This document shows positions 1 to 10,547 of a stretch of DNA of 64,000 nucleotides, in pieces; the stretch's first letter is position 1, and the number at the start of each line of letters is the position of its first letter. The stretch covers positions 41,251,126 through 41,315,125 of the forward strand of contig CM058237.1 in NCBI GenBank assembly GCA_030180135.1, read 5' to 3'. This DNA is from Orychophragmus violaceus. Lineage: Eukaryota; Streptophyta; Magnoliopsida; Brassicales; Brassicaceae. A program made the translations under genes and the position numbers. The notes beneath the pieces are model-generated. The model did no database searches. It was given only the letters and a program-made list of their open reading frames with translations, and was not told where the DNA came from.

Positions 1-205
1 CATTTAAAAGATATGTATTTATCGTCTTCCATTTTGAAAATATGTTAATTTTCCATTAACACATTTTTCGATTTGATGAAGGTCGGCTAGGACGTCGTCG
101 AGCTACTCCGTGTTGGGTCGACTTCTTCTCACTTAGGCTAGATCTTTGATGGGCCGTTCAACTATTGGACCGGGCTAAAGAGGGATGCTAAACCCACCTC
201 CAACA
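1..205 (+). repeat. Putative LTR 3' part, left copy
   Basis: This equals the end of the candidate LTR seen complete at 56440-56936. It ends in CCTCCAACA, followed by a cytosine run (12 C at 211-222; 15 C in the right copy). The TGTTG...CAACA ends fit an LTR, but no clear primer-binding site follows, so the assignment is tentative. Confidence 0.3.
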
Positions 206-610
206 CTAAGCCCCCCCCCCCCAGTTCGGCGTACTGAGTAAAACTTGAGTCGGCGAATTTAATTGTGGCTCCGCCCAATTATCTGAATCATCGCGAGTTA
301 AGATCCATAATTTGATTCGTCGATTTTTCTTCCATGTGGCTATCGGCATTTCTGCATACTTGACACGCTTCTTTTGCAGCCAATGACATTTGGACACGTG
401 TGGCGGGAAGTCGCAGCGTCACGCCCGTTGATAGGTAAAGTTGCGTCCCTTGGAAGACTCACACTTCTAGAATTACAACTTTTACTCCTCACTTTTTTAT
501 CATTCGCTATCAGAAGTAAGTTTCAAGTACCTTCTTTTCTAACTTCTCATTTCTTTTATCTCTCTCGTGTTCCCTTTACTTTTTTACTTTTTGCCGACTT
601 TCCTACCAAT

Positions 611-1256
611 ATGCGTATATGTGTTGAATCTAGTGAAGAGTGGGCCAGCTTCATAAGCGTTGGTGTATTTGAAGGAGATAGTGCTCCCTCTTCTTATTTG
701 TCTCGTAGCTGGGACTATGTTGGTCTCGCGCAAGAGTTATCTCGTCTGAAAGATGTATCTCTTCGTGATAACACTGCCGATCATTCTGACGAACATGTTC
801 CCCTTTGCTTAAGGGCGGCATCTCAGGACCGAGGTAAAAATCAAGGAGTGCAGAAGGGAAAGGAGAAAGAGACAGCTCCTCTGCGTGTTTTCGATAATGA
901 CTTCGGTGTTTTGCCGACCTTATCTAATGAGGATTCCTTGGATTCATTGAAGACCCTTCCCGGGTGCGGGGGCGTAGAATTCCTCTTGCCTTCTTCCTTG
1001 CAGTGGCCTTGGGATATTCCTCCAAACTTTGCATGTCTTTATGAATCGTTCTTTTGTTCTGCCAACCTTCGCCGCTGCCAAAGGAGTTGTTGATTTTTGT
1101 GCGAGGTTTGAAATCGCTTTCACTCAGCTTAACATTGCCGGCATAATTAACATAACCAGCCTTCTCGAGCTCGCCACATCTCTCGTCATTCCGCTGACAG
1201 TCGATTTGTTCGAGTGCTTCGGCCAGCTGAATATTATGAAGACAGAGCCGACGTGA
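611..1256 (+). pseudogene. Broken plant gypsy-type ORF (PF04195-like), left copy
   Basis: Two overlapping frames together resemble the N-terminal domain of the extra gag-like protein in some plant gypsy elements (putative gypsy-type transposon domain). The first frame has GVEF, then a Pro-rich segment, then LYESFF. The second runs through FCARFEIAFTQLNIAG, then LLELA and IPLTVDLFECF. One frameshift near 1060 separates them. The left copy is open from 374 to 1093, whereas the right copy is broken earlier by a different 1-bp deletion. The family name is recalled from its motif pattern and was not searched. It is not expected to make a working protein. Confidence 0.5.
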
Positions 1257-2144
1257 ATTAAGGTTCATTTACGGCCGCATTAAAAGTTTCGATCTGGTGT
1301 TAAACCCAGCAAAATTCACGGTTGCCAGAGGAAGTATTTCATTGTTAGGGTTTACAAATTGATGTTTCCTGATCCGCAGCCTTATTTGTCAACAAGTGTA
1401 ATCTCTCCATTGGTAGTTGACCAATCGGTTAACTATTAGTACTTTTTCTTCTCTTTGAATCTAACTGATATTCTTCTTTGAATCAATTCGTAACGATAAG
1501 AGAAAAAAGAAAAAAAATACAGAAATCAACAAGAGCGAAGGTAAGCTCACTTGCTTTTCTTGTTTAGGTATCAGATTCATGCAAAATCTGATGACCAAGC
1601 TCTGAAAACTTTTTGCCGACGAATCAGATGTGGAAGACAAGGAAAACCATTCCCAGCATGGTGATCGATCCTAAGAAGAGTTTTAAACCTTCTGGAAGTA
1701 GCAAGGAAAAGGGTTCTAATCGATTTGCGGCTACCAAGCATGCCGTTTCCACTAGATCACATTCTGAGGGGAGAAGACCTGACCTCCAATGACATTGATA
1801 AGTAAAGGGCCGAGGAGGTCAAAAGGCACTCGTCTAAGCCCAAGTCGAAGAGGCGTCCGATGGCACCGACGCTTCGAAGAAAAGATGTGGGACTACGTCT
1901 ATTGACGGCGAGCTAGATGATCCTTCTTACTAGTTGTTCCAGAAATCTACAAAGTATTCGGCTCCGGTTGAGAAAACCTTTTCAACCGACCAGAGAATCC
2001 TCCCTCTTTCTATTTTTCAGCAAATTCCGACCTGCTAGGGAAAAGAAGCGACCTTTGGAGGACACAAGTCATTCTGAGAGTTAGAGGGCGAATAAGCGTC
2101 TAAAGGTCGTCGATTCTTCGCAGAGCTGGAGGACCTGATCTTTC

Positions 2145-3110
2145 GTGCTTCAAGACAAAAATCGTAAGGCCCCAGACAAATTTTATTGTGGGGAGTTGGT
2201 CCAAAATATCTTCTTTGACGAAACTCTGCCATGTCTGGTGGATCAAATTTACAAGCCGGATGTGTACTGCAACATCTCTCAGTACCTCGTCAATGTGGGT
2301 ATCTATGTTTTGTTTTGTTTGGTATTCTTTCTTCTATTCTGATAGTATTCATTACACAAGGGGCCTCTGTGACGAACTCATATATCTTTGATATGAATCG
2401 GCAATTATCGAAGAAAGGCGTCAAGGTCAAAGAAGAGCTTGTCAAAAACACGAGGATTTGGAGAAGTTTCGCCTTTCTGCCGAGATCTCTCGAGTTAGTG
2501 AGGCGAACTTTAAGAGTCATATTGCTTCTCTGTCCTGAGAGTTTGAGCTGCTCGAGACTCATAAAAAGGAGCTCGAAGGTTGCAAAGAGAAGTTGACAGT
2601 CGAGTTGGCACAAGAAAAACTTTGACGTCTCGAAGAGGTGAAGAACGAGCGGATATTTCAATGTTGGAGCTCTGTGAAACCCTCAACGCTCGTCGTATCT
2701 TGTCTACCAAGTACGAGTATCGCCTGCGAGAGTTTAATGAGACGTTTGTCATGAAGGAATGCTTGAGTCAGTACTCTGGGACCCTGGATTATCTTCAAGT
2801 ACTCCGAGACGAGAAGAGGGTGCCTATTCTGGACGAGGTCTTTGGAGAGCTTGAGGAGAAAAAGAAACAGTGGCTGTGGAGATTGATCGGATCAATGCTC
2901 CAGAAATAAGCGATGGTTTCTTTGTGAACTCACCGGTCCCGAGCAGAGTGTGCGATCTTATCCTCCTTCTCGTATTCCCTTTCAGCCTCAGTCTTTCGTT
3001 CTGTAAACCGACGGTGTGGTCCCATTTAAGGAGTTTGGAACTAACTTCGATGCGATGTTGAAAGATGTGGTTGAGACGCTACAGAGCCCTGAGGATGCTC
3101 AGCTTGCGGT
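2145..3110 (+). pseudogene. Broken coiled-coil region of the same gypsy-type ORF, left copy
   Basis: Plus-strand frames encode Glu/Lys/Leu-rich helical sequence, such as EISRVSEANFKSHIASLS and ELLETHKKELEGCKEKL, typical of a long coiled coil. The last readable piece contains FKEFGTNFDAMLKDVVETLQ near 3030-3090. In-frame stops near 2537 and 2623 and several frame changes break it. It lies downstream of the PF04195-like part in the order expected for the C-terminal half of that protein. From about 2363 on it appears base-for-base identical to the right copy. Confidence 0.45.
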
Positions 3111-4217
3111 GATGGGAATTTCTTTGTCATTACCCATTTTGTAGAAATTATTTGGGGCGACAATGTCCCCCTTTTTTATTCTCTCTGAATCTCTTTTGCA
3201 ATGTTTCTTAGCTATATTCTGATCACATGAAGGCATAAAATAATTTTTCTTGGACTGAAATTTTTTCTTTAAAATCGGCGAGCTTACGAACTTATTGCAG
3301 TAATTCGGTGAATAATGCTTTTTTAGTGAAGGCTAACTTCGCGTGTGAGAAATTGTTTTGTTTTTATTATGGGTAAAAAATTCGAGATTTCTTATAAGTG
3401 AAGGTAGGCATCTCGTTGTCTGTCGTAAAATGATCTCAGACTCGTTCTCCGAGTGAATACTCGACTCTTTGAGTAAGAGCTCGTCTTTGGTTCGTGAGGG
3501 AAGGGTCCGTTTGTCGAATAATTCGGTTGTTAGTTTTTTTTCCGAATCCTTCGAAGGATTTGACGAAAAAGATTTTAACCTTTGCTTTTGAAAATTTACC
3601 TTAGAGCTCGGCTTTACGAGTATTTTCTTAGTAATAGCACGACCCGTGATTGTACCTTGAAAAAGGGTTTAGTTTTTATTACGCAAGTGAAGACTTAGTT
3701 TTGATTTAGCGAGCAAGACTCGGAATAAGTTCTTATATCCATAACGCAGAATTAGCTATGCGAGACAAGTCGGCATATGTAGTCCGTTTGAGTTAGGGAG
3801 CGGGGGCGATTCCCGGATTTTCATTGTGCCGATATGATTTAGATTGGAATCCTCTTCATATGGTAAAGGTAAATGTTCTGGCACGGTGATGTGCAAATTT
3901 GATTGAGTCAAGCATCTAGCCAGGATGCCGACTTTGTTTGAGACAAGAGTTTGTTTTTAAACAAAAGTATGTTTTTATTGATTTATGGCTACATTCTGGG
4001 AAGAGTTGCCTACGTACATCGGAGATGAGGATCAAGTCGTTCGTAGTTCATATTACACAGGGTAATAGTCTTTTTGGCGCAAAAAACCATAAAAACGAGC
4101 TCGGCCGGGATGCCTCAGCGTTAACGAGTCTAGGTCTGGTCCTCCCAAGGTGCTTCCACTTCCCTTGGGAGCTTTTCGTATAGTGGGTGGACTTGGTACG
4201 ATATTCTTTTTCCCTTT
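3111..4217. other. Non-coding transposon-derived sequence, left copy
   Basis: No gene is supported. The stretch follows the coiled-coil remnant and probably represents its 3' region. A short open frame at 3938-4183 shows no recognisable motif. The sequence appears identical to the right copy at 59846-60952. Confidence 0.5.
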
Positions 4218-4566
4218 TTACTCAGGGGGGTGACAGAGTTTTCGATTCACTGATGAAACATAGCCTCTGAGCGTGTGGACTCCGTTTGGAGTTGGGAATT
4301 TCATGCATTGATGGTATGTCGAGGTGACTGCCTTCATGGCATGTAGCCAAGGTGTTCCCAAAATAGCATTGTAAATAGCTGGCGTGTCGAGGATGACGAA
4401 CTTTGTCATAGTTGCCATTCGACTGAAGTAAATTGGCAGCTTCATTGTGCATACCGTCATGGTCTGATTACCAGTGAATCCGGTAAGTTGTTTCACCTTT
4501 GGTTTGACTTGAAAGTTTTTGAATTCTGCTTTTTCGAGTGCTTTTTGAAAATCACATCTACCGAGC
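4218..4566 (-). pseudogene. Ty3/gypsy protease/RT-linker remnant, left copy
   Basis: Read on the minus strand, the product contains FVILDTPAIYNAILGTPWLH and then a MKAVTSTYHQCMKFPTPNG segment. This is the conserved stretch between aspartic protease and reverse transcriptase of plant gypsy Pol. The catalytic DTG triad lies upstream and is missing. The piece ends abruptly near 4566, where plus-strand integrase begins head to head. Only about 115 codons survive. Confidence 0.7.
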
Positions 4567-5335
4567 TTCCTCGAATACAACGAGGACATGACTCTATCTT
4601 CGTAGTCGTTGATCGCTTCTCCAAGATGACACACTTTGTGCCTTGTAAGAAGACCAGAGTGGCCGCAAACATTGCTGTTCTTTTCTTCCGCGAGATATAT
4701 CGTTTACATGGTCTCCCTCTTTCGATTGTCTCTGACCTTGATACAAGGTTTTTGAGTCACTTTTGGAGATCTATTTGGAAGCTTTTAGGAACAAGTTTGG
4801 ATATGAGTACCTCGTGTCATCCTCAGTCGGATGGCCAAGCTGAGGTTACAAACAGAGCATTGGGGAACATGCTTTTTTGTCTTGTGGGAGACAATATCAA
4901 GTCCTGGGATGCAAAACTTGGACAAGCTGAATTCGCGCATAATCACGCATTGAATCGCATTCTTGGATCGTGTCCATTTCGGGTCATATACGGTCTCATT
5001 GCTCGTTGTCCGTTAGACCTTACTGTTGTCCCTGATCGTTAACGCTTTCATAGGAATGTTGTTCAATTCATCGCGAGGTTAAGCACCTTTTGGAGTCGAC
5101 TGCAGCTAAGTACAAAGTAAATGCCGATGCTAAACGTAGTGAGGTCATTTTTGAACCAGGTGATCTCGTGTGGGTTTATCTTACTAAGGACAGGTTACCA
5201 TTTCACGAATATAACAAGTTGAAGTCAGTGAAGATTGGCCCTGTGGAGATTGTCAAGCGCATTAACCCAAACACGTATCAGGTTAACTTCTGGTGCATCT
5301 TTAGACCTCGGATGTCTTTAATGTCAAGCACTTGA
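4560..5335 (+). pseudogene. Ty3/gypsy integrase remnant, left copy
   Basis: The plus strand encodes integrase core from LPRIQRGHDSIFVVVDRFS onward, including IVSDLDTRFLSHFW (second catalytic Asp) and CHPQSDGQAEVTNR (catalytic Glu). The segment with the first catalytic Asp is missing, cut off by the junction with the minus-strand protease piece. The core frame stops at 5042. A second frame at 5090-5335 carries the C-terminal domain (FEPGDLVWVYLTKDRLPFHE, then KIGPVEIVKRINPN). It is truncated and frameshifted, so non-functional. Confidence 0.85.
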
Positions 5336-5340
5336 CACCT

Positions 5341-5924
5341 TTTTAGAGATAATGACGATTCTGCTTCGTGGACGAAGCCTTTCTCACCAAGACCAGATGC
5401 CGCATACATTTATCTATTGGGCTTTTGTTATTATTTATTAGCTAAGTATTTTCTTTTATTCTGGTTTTAGATAATTTCAAATCTTGTGTTGGCTTTCATG
5501 TGTTTATAATCTCGTCAAGCTTTGAAACGAGATTCACGTTATTATTAATTCATAGCAGTTTTACAAAGAACTTTCTAAGTACTGCAAGGAGTATTTGCCT
5601 CTTGATCTCGTTTCTCATCGAATCGTGATCACCCTTCGGTCTCGTTTCTCTCTTCCGCTCTCTATCATTGGATTTATACACTTAACTATGTTTTCCATTA
5701 TTTTTTATTATGTGAATATCTACTTTGTTGTTAAATTATTTTTTTAATACCATATTTTACAATTTGATTGACCAAGTGACTTTTGCTTTATTATATAAAC
5801 GATAAGAGACTACTAACACCAATTTGGTTATGTACAATCATGTTCAGTTTGCAAATTGAGTCCCGTAATAAGAACATAACCATAAACCCAAAAAATAATG
5901 TATGTAAAGAAATTTTAGAATAGA
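5341..5924. other. No gene seen
   Basis: This is AT-rich sequence downstream of the integrase remnant. A 74-codon minus-strand frame begins here and runs into the MITE, but has no recognisable motif. Confidence 0.4.
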
Positions 5925-5932
5925 GGTGGATG

Positions 5933-6563
5933 TAGCCCTGGGCATTCGGTTCCTCGGTTCGGATCCAGACAGGAACCGATCGGATCCGGGTATGTCGGAT
6001 ATTGAGATTTAGCATCCAATCGGTTCATATAGAGGTCAGGGTTCGGAATCTGTCGGTTCCGGATCGGTTCGGATCCAATAGTTTAGGAACCGTGAAATAC
6101 CCGATTAAATTTGGATCTTAAAATGATCGGTTATTCGGGGTACCCGAATATCCGTTTTTACCCGAATATCCGTTTTGGACCCGGATAAAATAGATTTTTG
6201 CGTATCCGAATATCCGTTTTGTACCCGAATATCCGTTTTGTACCCGTATAAACCGGATATTTGGGTATCCGAATACCCGTTTAGTACCCGAATATCCATT
6301 TCGTACCCAGATAGTTTCTAATTCCTAATTGATGGTCGGTTTAGTTCTGGTTTGGGTTAAACCCTAATTTCTAATTCGATTCTATCGGTTCTTTAATTCG
6401 GATCCGGATAGGAACCGAAACCGAACCGGAACCGGAACCGACGGTTCCAAAATTAGAGGATCCATCGGTTATTTAGGGTGGAACCGGATCCGAACCAGAA
6501 CCGGATTTTTCGGGTCGGATCCGGTTCGGTTATTCGGTTCCGGTTTTTTTTTGCCTAGAGCTA
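5933..6563. mobile_element. hAT-type MITE (631 bp), left copy
   Basis: The terminal inverted repeats are TAGCCCTGGGCA at the left end and, read in reverse, TAGCTCTAGGCA at the right. A perfect 8-bp target duplication, GGTGGATG, flanks it at 5925-5932 and 6564-6571, as expected for hAT transposition. The interior is built of degenerate repeats of CCCGAATATCCGTTTTGT and of GGTTCCGG/CCGAACC-type words. There is no transposase. The repeats create a spurious minus-strand frame at 6105-6299. Confidence 0.88.
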
Positions 6564-6571
6564 GGTGGATG

Positions 6572-7434
6572 TATGTTGGAAACTTGGAATGGTGGTGTGA
6601 AGGGTGAAACATATTTTTGTCGTCAATCAAATTGTATTATCGGCCCATTGGGCAGCATAAAAAAATTGTACAAGTGCAGGATTTAAATTAAAAAAAACCA
6701 GCAAATGGGCTTAAGGCCCAGTACAACAACGCGGAATAATTTTTGTCGAGTCACCGAAATGTGTCCATCTCCAACATCGATGTAGGCCACGTGGTGCGCA
6801 GATAGAAGACGGGACATGCAAATAGCTGACGACTTTTCCGGATGCTATGTTTCGCCGCTACACCATCAATTTCCTGTCGATCGAATCCATCAAACCTACT
6901 CAAGACACTACATCAAAGAAAAAGCTTTACATGCTTCACGACTTGGACCGAACCTTGCGCTTCATAGCTGTTGAATCTAACGCAGGATTCTAACACAATT
7001 ACCATAGAGTTCCGTCGGACTTGTTCAACTCGATCGGGCAGTGGATACACCGACCAAAATTGCACGGCAAGGAGAGGTGAAGAGAGAAAGCAGTCATCGG
7101 CGTCTCGGGGGGGGGAGCGCCGTGGAATCGAATCGATGCGATTCGAAAAAGGAATCGAAGGGTCTGAATAAAAACATAGATAACAGAAACGATTTTAATC
7201 GGAGAGAGAGTCTGGGATAAACCGGAAGCTAACGTCCGATATTAATCAGAACTTTATTGGTGGTGATGCGGCAGCGAAAAAAACCGTAAAACCAAAGAAC
7301 TATGATACATCAAACGTAATCCAGTCATCGGAACTGACAAACTGCCAGAAACCGACGGCCGGAGCTGAAGGTTGTTGATCAGAGTTAGAGAGAAGCAAGA
7401 GAGATTTTCGGGAAAAGTAATATTGCACCTATAT
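6572..7434. other. No gene seen; non-coding, left copy plus unique right part
   Basis: The segment has a CACGTG (G-box) core near 6790 and a 9-G run at 7107-7115 (10 G in the right copy). No open frame has recognisable content. After 7266 the right copy is cut by the window end. Confidence 0.4.
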
Positions 7435-7977
7435 TGTTTGGGCCCAATTCCCCTCCAGTGAATTCAGCTGGATAAGACCTCCTCTTGGACCGGAAGCCAA
7501 GGCCCATATGCATCTTGACCAGGCCCAATCAATTAGAAGAAGGGCCGGACGTCAGTTGCAAGCCTAGACAAGGAACTCCGACTCCACGGTATAGCTCGGC
7601 TGTCGTCTGCACTAACAACCCACGATCCGCCAGCTGAGGAAGTGGAGATCGAGTTCAATAGAATATCTTGAAGATCACGCAAGATGTTGGAACTGACTCC
7701 GAAGGTGGAGAAAAGCAGTTGACGAGAGAGAGACTATAAAAGGAGGACTCCACGCTTGTTTGATCTATCTGATTCCCAACATGATTCTCGTTTCTAAGCA
7801 CTTGTAATCCCTCTCTAGCTCGAGTGCTTTGTAAACATTCAAGTCAATCAATACAAATCCATATTTTCATCATTTTAAGTCTATTTCGATTACGGTTCAT
7901 TCTAGAATCTAGCCCATCTTCCCTAAATCATTTCACGAATCTACTCCAAATCTTGAGTGTGGGTTTCAGCATCCACA
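7435..7977 (+). repeat. 5' LTR of a plus-strand gypsy remnant
   Basis: The LTR ends in CATCCACA at 7977, immediately before a primer-binding site. The left end (TGTTTGGGCCC near 7435) is inferred from the TG rule only. The LTR has a TATA box at 7735. No matching 3' LTR in this orientation is visible, so the element is truncated. Confidence 0.55.
7735..7740 (+). promoter_or_regulatory. TATA box of gypsy LTR
   Basis: TATAAA sits in the context CTATAAAAGGAGG, about 240 bp before the LTR end. The facing gypsy LTR has an equivalent CTATAAAAGGAG on the other strand at 18896-18901. Confidence 0.55.
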
Positions 7978-7980
7978 TTT

Positions 7981-7998
7981 TGGCGCCGTTTGTGGGGA
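7981..7998 (+). other. Primer-binding site (tRNA-Asp type)
   Basis: TGGCGCCGTTTGTGGGGA starts three bases after the LTR end. It matches the TGGCGCCGTT-type sites found in many plant gypsy elements, commonly assigned to a tRNA-Asp primer (recalled). Confidence 0.65.
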
Positions 7999-8054
7999 AG
8001 ATTCATATATACCTTGTACACATGAACCTGGTCTAAAAGCTTACTAGCGTGAAA

Positions 8055-9735
8055 ATGGATCCTACGCAACAACTCCAATCGGATCACCGAGATCCCAGGA
8101 TCTCAACCAATCGAACAGTAACAATCAGACCGAGGTTACCGGATCGGAGTTGACCCAGACTTAAGCAGGATCCGGGGCAGTGGACCGCGTCCGTGCTTCT
8201 CAGCCAACAGGGGTTGTGCCTCCAGGCTCAACCTCACAGACAACAGGGGACGTGGACACGATCCGAAGGTCATCCCCTAGGGGATACTCAAGCACCTCAG
8301 ATCAATCCAACCCGACCGGACTCACCGTACCTGACGCGATCCGTCACTGACAGTATGGCAGAACTCCGCATAATGCTAACGGTCCTTATTGACAGGTCAC
8401 AAGACCAAGAAGTCACTCAGCGGACCATGTTAGCTTGTGTCGATCAACACGACAAGAGCCTGATAAATCTAGGAAATAGAACACCGCATGTTACTGGAGT
8501 AACAGAAGCTAGATCCGCGAGGAGTCCGCCACCTCGCACTCACTTGGATTTTGAGAAGGTGTATGTCACCCCTGAAACCCAGAGGCAGGCTCCCACGCTT
8601 AGTGGTAGTGGCTATCCAGTATTCAGATCATCCACGGGATCTGTGCATCCCAACATGAACTCTATAGCCACAAATGGAATGGAACCTGGAACCAATACCG
8701 CTCGGCCTCCCCCGAGCGAGCTAGCTCAGCAAGCTGGGATGAGGGGACCAAGTACCACGCGTCCGCGAAACGTAAAACTTCCTATGTTCGAACACCGAAC
8801 CAGTGCGGACGACGAGGGCATTTATGATAAGCTCCAACGCCTCCAATCCGCATTCCATTCAGCTACGAGCGCGGCCCCAGACATCGATCAATTTATCGAA
8901 GAAACCAGTTGGACCTCGTTCACAGATAGGATCGCCAGCGCGCGAATCCAGAACACTGGAAAGATCAAAATTCCAGAATACGCGGGGACTACGGACCCAA
9001 AAGCCATGTTAGAGCCTTTCGGCTCGCAGTTTCCCGAGTTCATCTAACCGATAAAGAAAAGGAAGCAGGTTACTGCAGACTTTTCGCCGAGAACCTCACC
9101 GGTACCACACTGGAATGGTTCGCTAGTCTAGAAGGAAATTCGATCGACAACTGCACCCAACTCGTGTCGATATTCCTAAAGCAATACTCGATTTCATCGA
9201 GGAGAAAACATCGGAAGCTGACCTCTGGGCTCTAAAGCAAGGGGCCCGACGAAACCCTTAGAGCCTACATCGTCAGGTTCTGCGAAGTCAAATCACGCAT
9301 CGCAGATCCAAATGAGACCCTAGCAATTGCGGCTCTGGAAAACAGACTCTTGTACACATTGAAGTTCAAAAAAGAGCTCGCAGTCCGATCTTTCACGTCT
9401 TTAGACGACACCCTGCACAAGGCCACATAGTACGTAAAGTATGATGAGACTGTGGCTGAATCCCAAGGACAAAGCAGCTCGAACCAGAAGAAAACTAGGA
9501 AAAAGGAGTCTTCTAGCAAGGGATAACACTACCTTACAGTTGACGACAAGCTTCAATGGCGAAAACCTTACGACGCAAGCAAGTATTGCAAGTATCACGA
9601 TTCACAGGGATACTCTTCTGAGTGGTGTAGGTCTAAAGACCGTCTGCTAGCCACCAAGAATAGCAGCAGTGAAGCGGAAGCACCGGAATCGGAAGAGAAA
9701 GAAAGAGAAAACGAAAAAGAAAAGGGGAGCTTGGT
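8055..9735 (+). pseudogene. Gypsy gag remnant (Retrotrans_gag type)
   Basis: A frame at 8193-9047 encodes an N-terminal low-complexity region followed by KIKIPEYAGTTDPKAMLEPF, the usual entry to the plant gypsy gag core. After a frameshift near 9020 the core continues with AGYCRLFAENLTGTTLEWFA and later ETLRAYIVRFCEVKSRI, with a stop near 9234. A Lys/Glu-rich tail follows to about 9735, where the sequence joins a Copia leader. Protease and later domains are absent. The GTTLEWFASLEG motif matches the facing minus-strand gag, so both remnants belong to one superfamily branch. Confidence 0.8.
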
Positions 9736-9768
9736 TTGCGATTTCATATAGCTTGGTTTGCGATTTCA
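9728..9768. repeat. 19-bp direct repeat at a transposon junction
   Basis: AGCTTGGTTTGCGATTTCA occurs at 9728-9746 and again at 9750-9768, separated by TAT, exactly where the gypsy gag tail meets the Copia leader. This looks like filler DNA from end joining or slippage (inference). Confidence 0.7.
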
Positions 9769-10547
9769 AATGTTTGTTTAGGGTTCAATTCTTGTTTCTT
9801 AAGTGATTTATCTTATCAGTAGTTGATTCAAAAACACTTCTAAACAATTTAAACAACCTAAACATGAATCTAAACAAGAAATCCTAAGAACCAATGGCTC
9901 TGATACCACTGAAGGATTGTTTAGTTGATCCTGATTCAATTCTTAGATTCATATCAACCTAAACATGCAGATCTAGGTTCTCTTGAATAGAAACATATCA
10001 TAGATCTCACCTTTTACCTGTTAATTGCAGCGGAAGGAGAGAACAGGTCAGAGATCAGAGAAACACCGAGAGATGAATCCTCCAAAGGCTCACACACGCG
10101 ATCACAGAAAACGGCTGCTAGACCGAGCTGATGGGAGGCGCAGGGAGAGAGAGATTTCGGCGCTGAGGGGCTAGGGTTGGAGGAGAAAGAGAGTTGGCTT
10201 TTAATTCATTAAAACCCTTCTCTTTCCCTTTTGGGCTTTTGGGCCCAAATGCCAATCTGATTAAATCCCTTGGATTTAATCAGACCCATTAATCTCTCTC
10301 CAAGTACGACAAATGCCTAGCACTTTTACCGTACTTCTGCTAAACCGTTCCTACACATTTTCCTGTTAGCTTAAGCGTGTGACCCATATGGGATCATATA
10401 ATAAAGGCAATAAGTCCGAGACTTATAGATCATGAGCGGACTCTAGCAAGCCATCATGACCCCCAGTATTATATGACTTATGTCTGATCATTGACATACT
10501 CTTACTTTCTAGAGACAGTACCGAGATTACTGGACACAATTCCAACA
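9769..10547 (-). mobile_element. Copia leader, primer-binding site and LTR remnant
   Basis: The leader (9769-9894) resembles the leader of the Copia at 36-50 kb. The primer-binding site at 9895-9908 is the complement of TGGTATCAGAGCCA (initiator tRNA-Met type). The LTR at 9910-10547 (638 bp) starts TGAAGGATTG and ends AATTCCAACA. The whole internal coding region is lost. On its right the LTR abuts the facing gypsy protease remnant within the codons for the PYNAI motif. Confidence 0.8.

Larger units (their letters stand above)
1..7266. repeat. Left copy of a direct repeat of at least 7.27 kb
   Basis: The whole interval recurs in the same orientation at 56732-64000, with an offset of 56731 to 56735 bp. 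Both copies hold the same broken gypsy pieces, the same integrase/protease junction and the same hAT MITE with identical target duplication. They therefore descend from one already rearranged ancestor by duplication, not from independent insertions. The left end is cut by the window start and the right copy by the window end, so true boundaries are not visible. Tandem duplication of a 56.7-kb unit, a dispersed segmental duplication and an assembly artefact all remain possible. Confidence 0.95.

Noticed and set aside
374..610. N-terminal extension of the left gypsy-type ORF from ATG 374
   Set aside because: The extension is hydrophobic, compositionally unlike the domain, and is not open in the right copy; the ATG at 611 is a better start.
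6105..6299. Minus-strand frame with repeated DIRVQNGYSDTQ-like peptide
   Set aside because: It is a translation of the degenerate repeats inside the hAT MITE; no start context or family.
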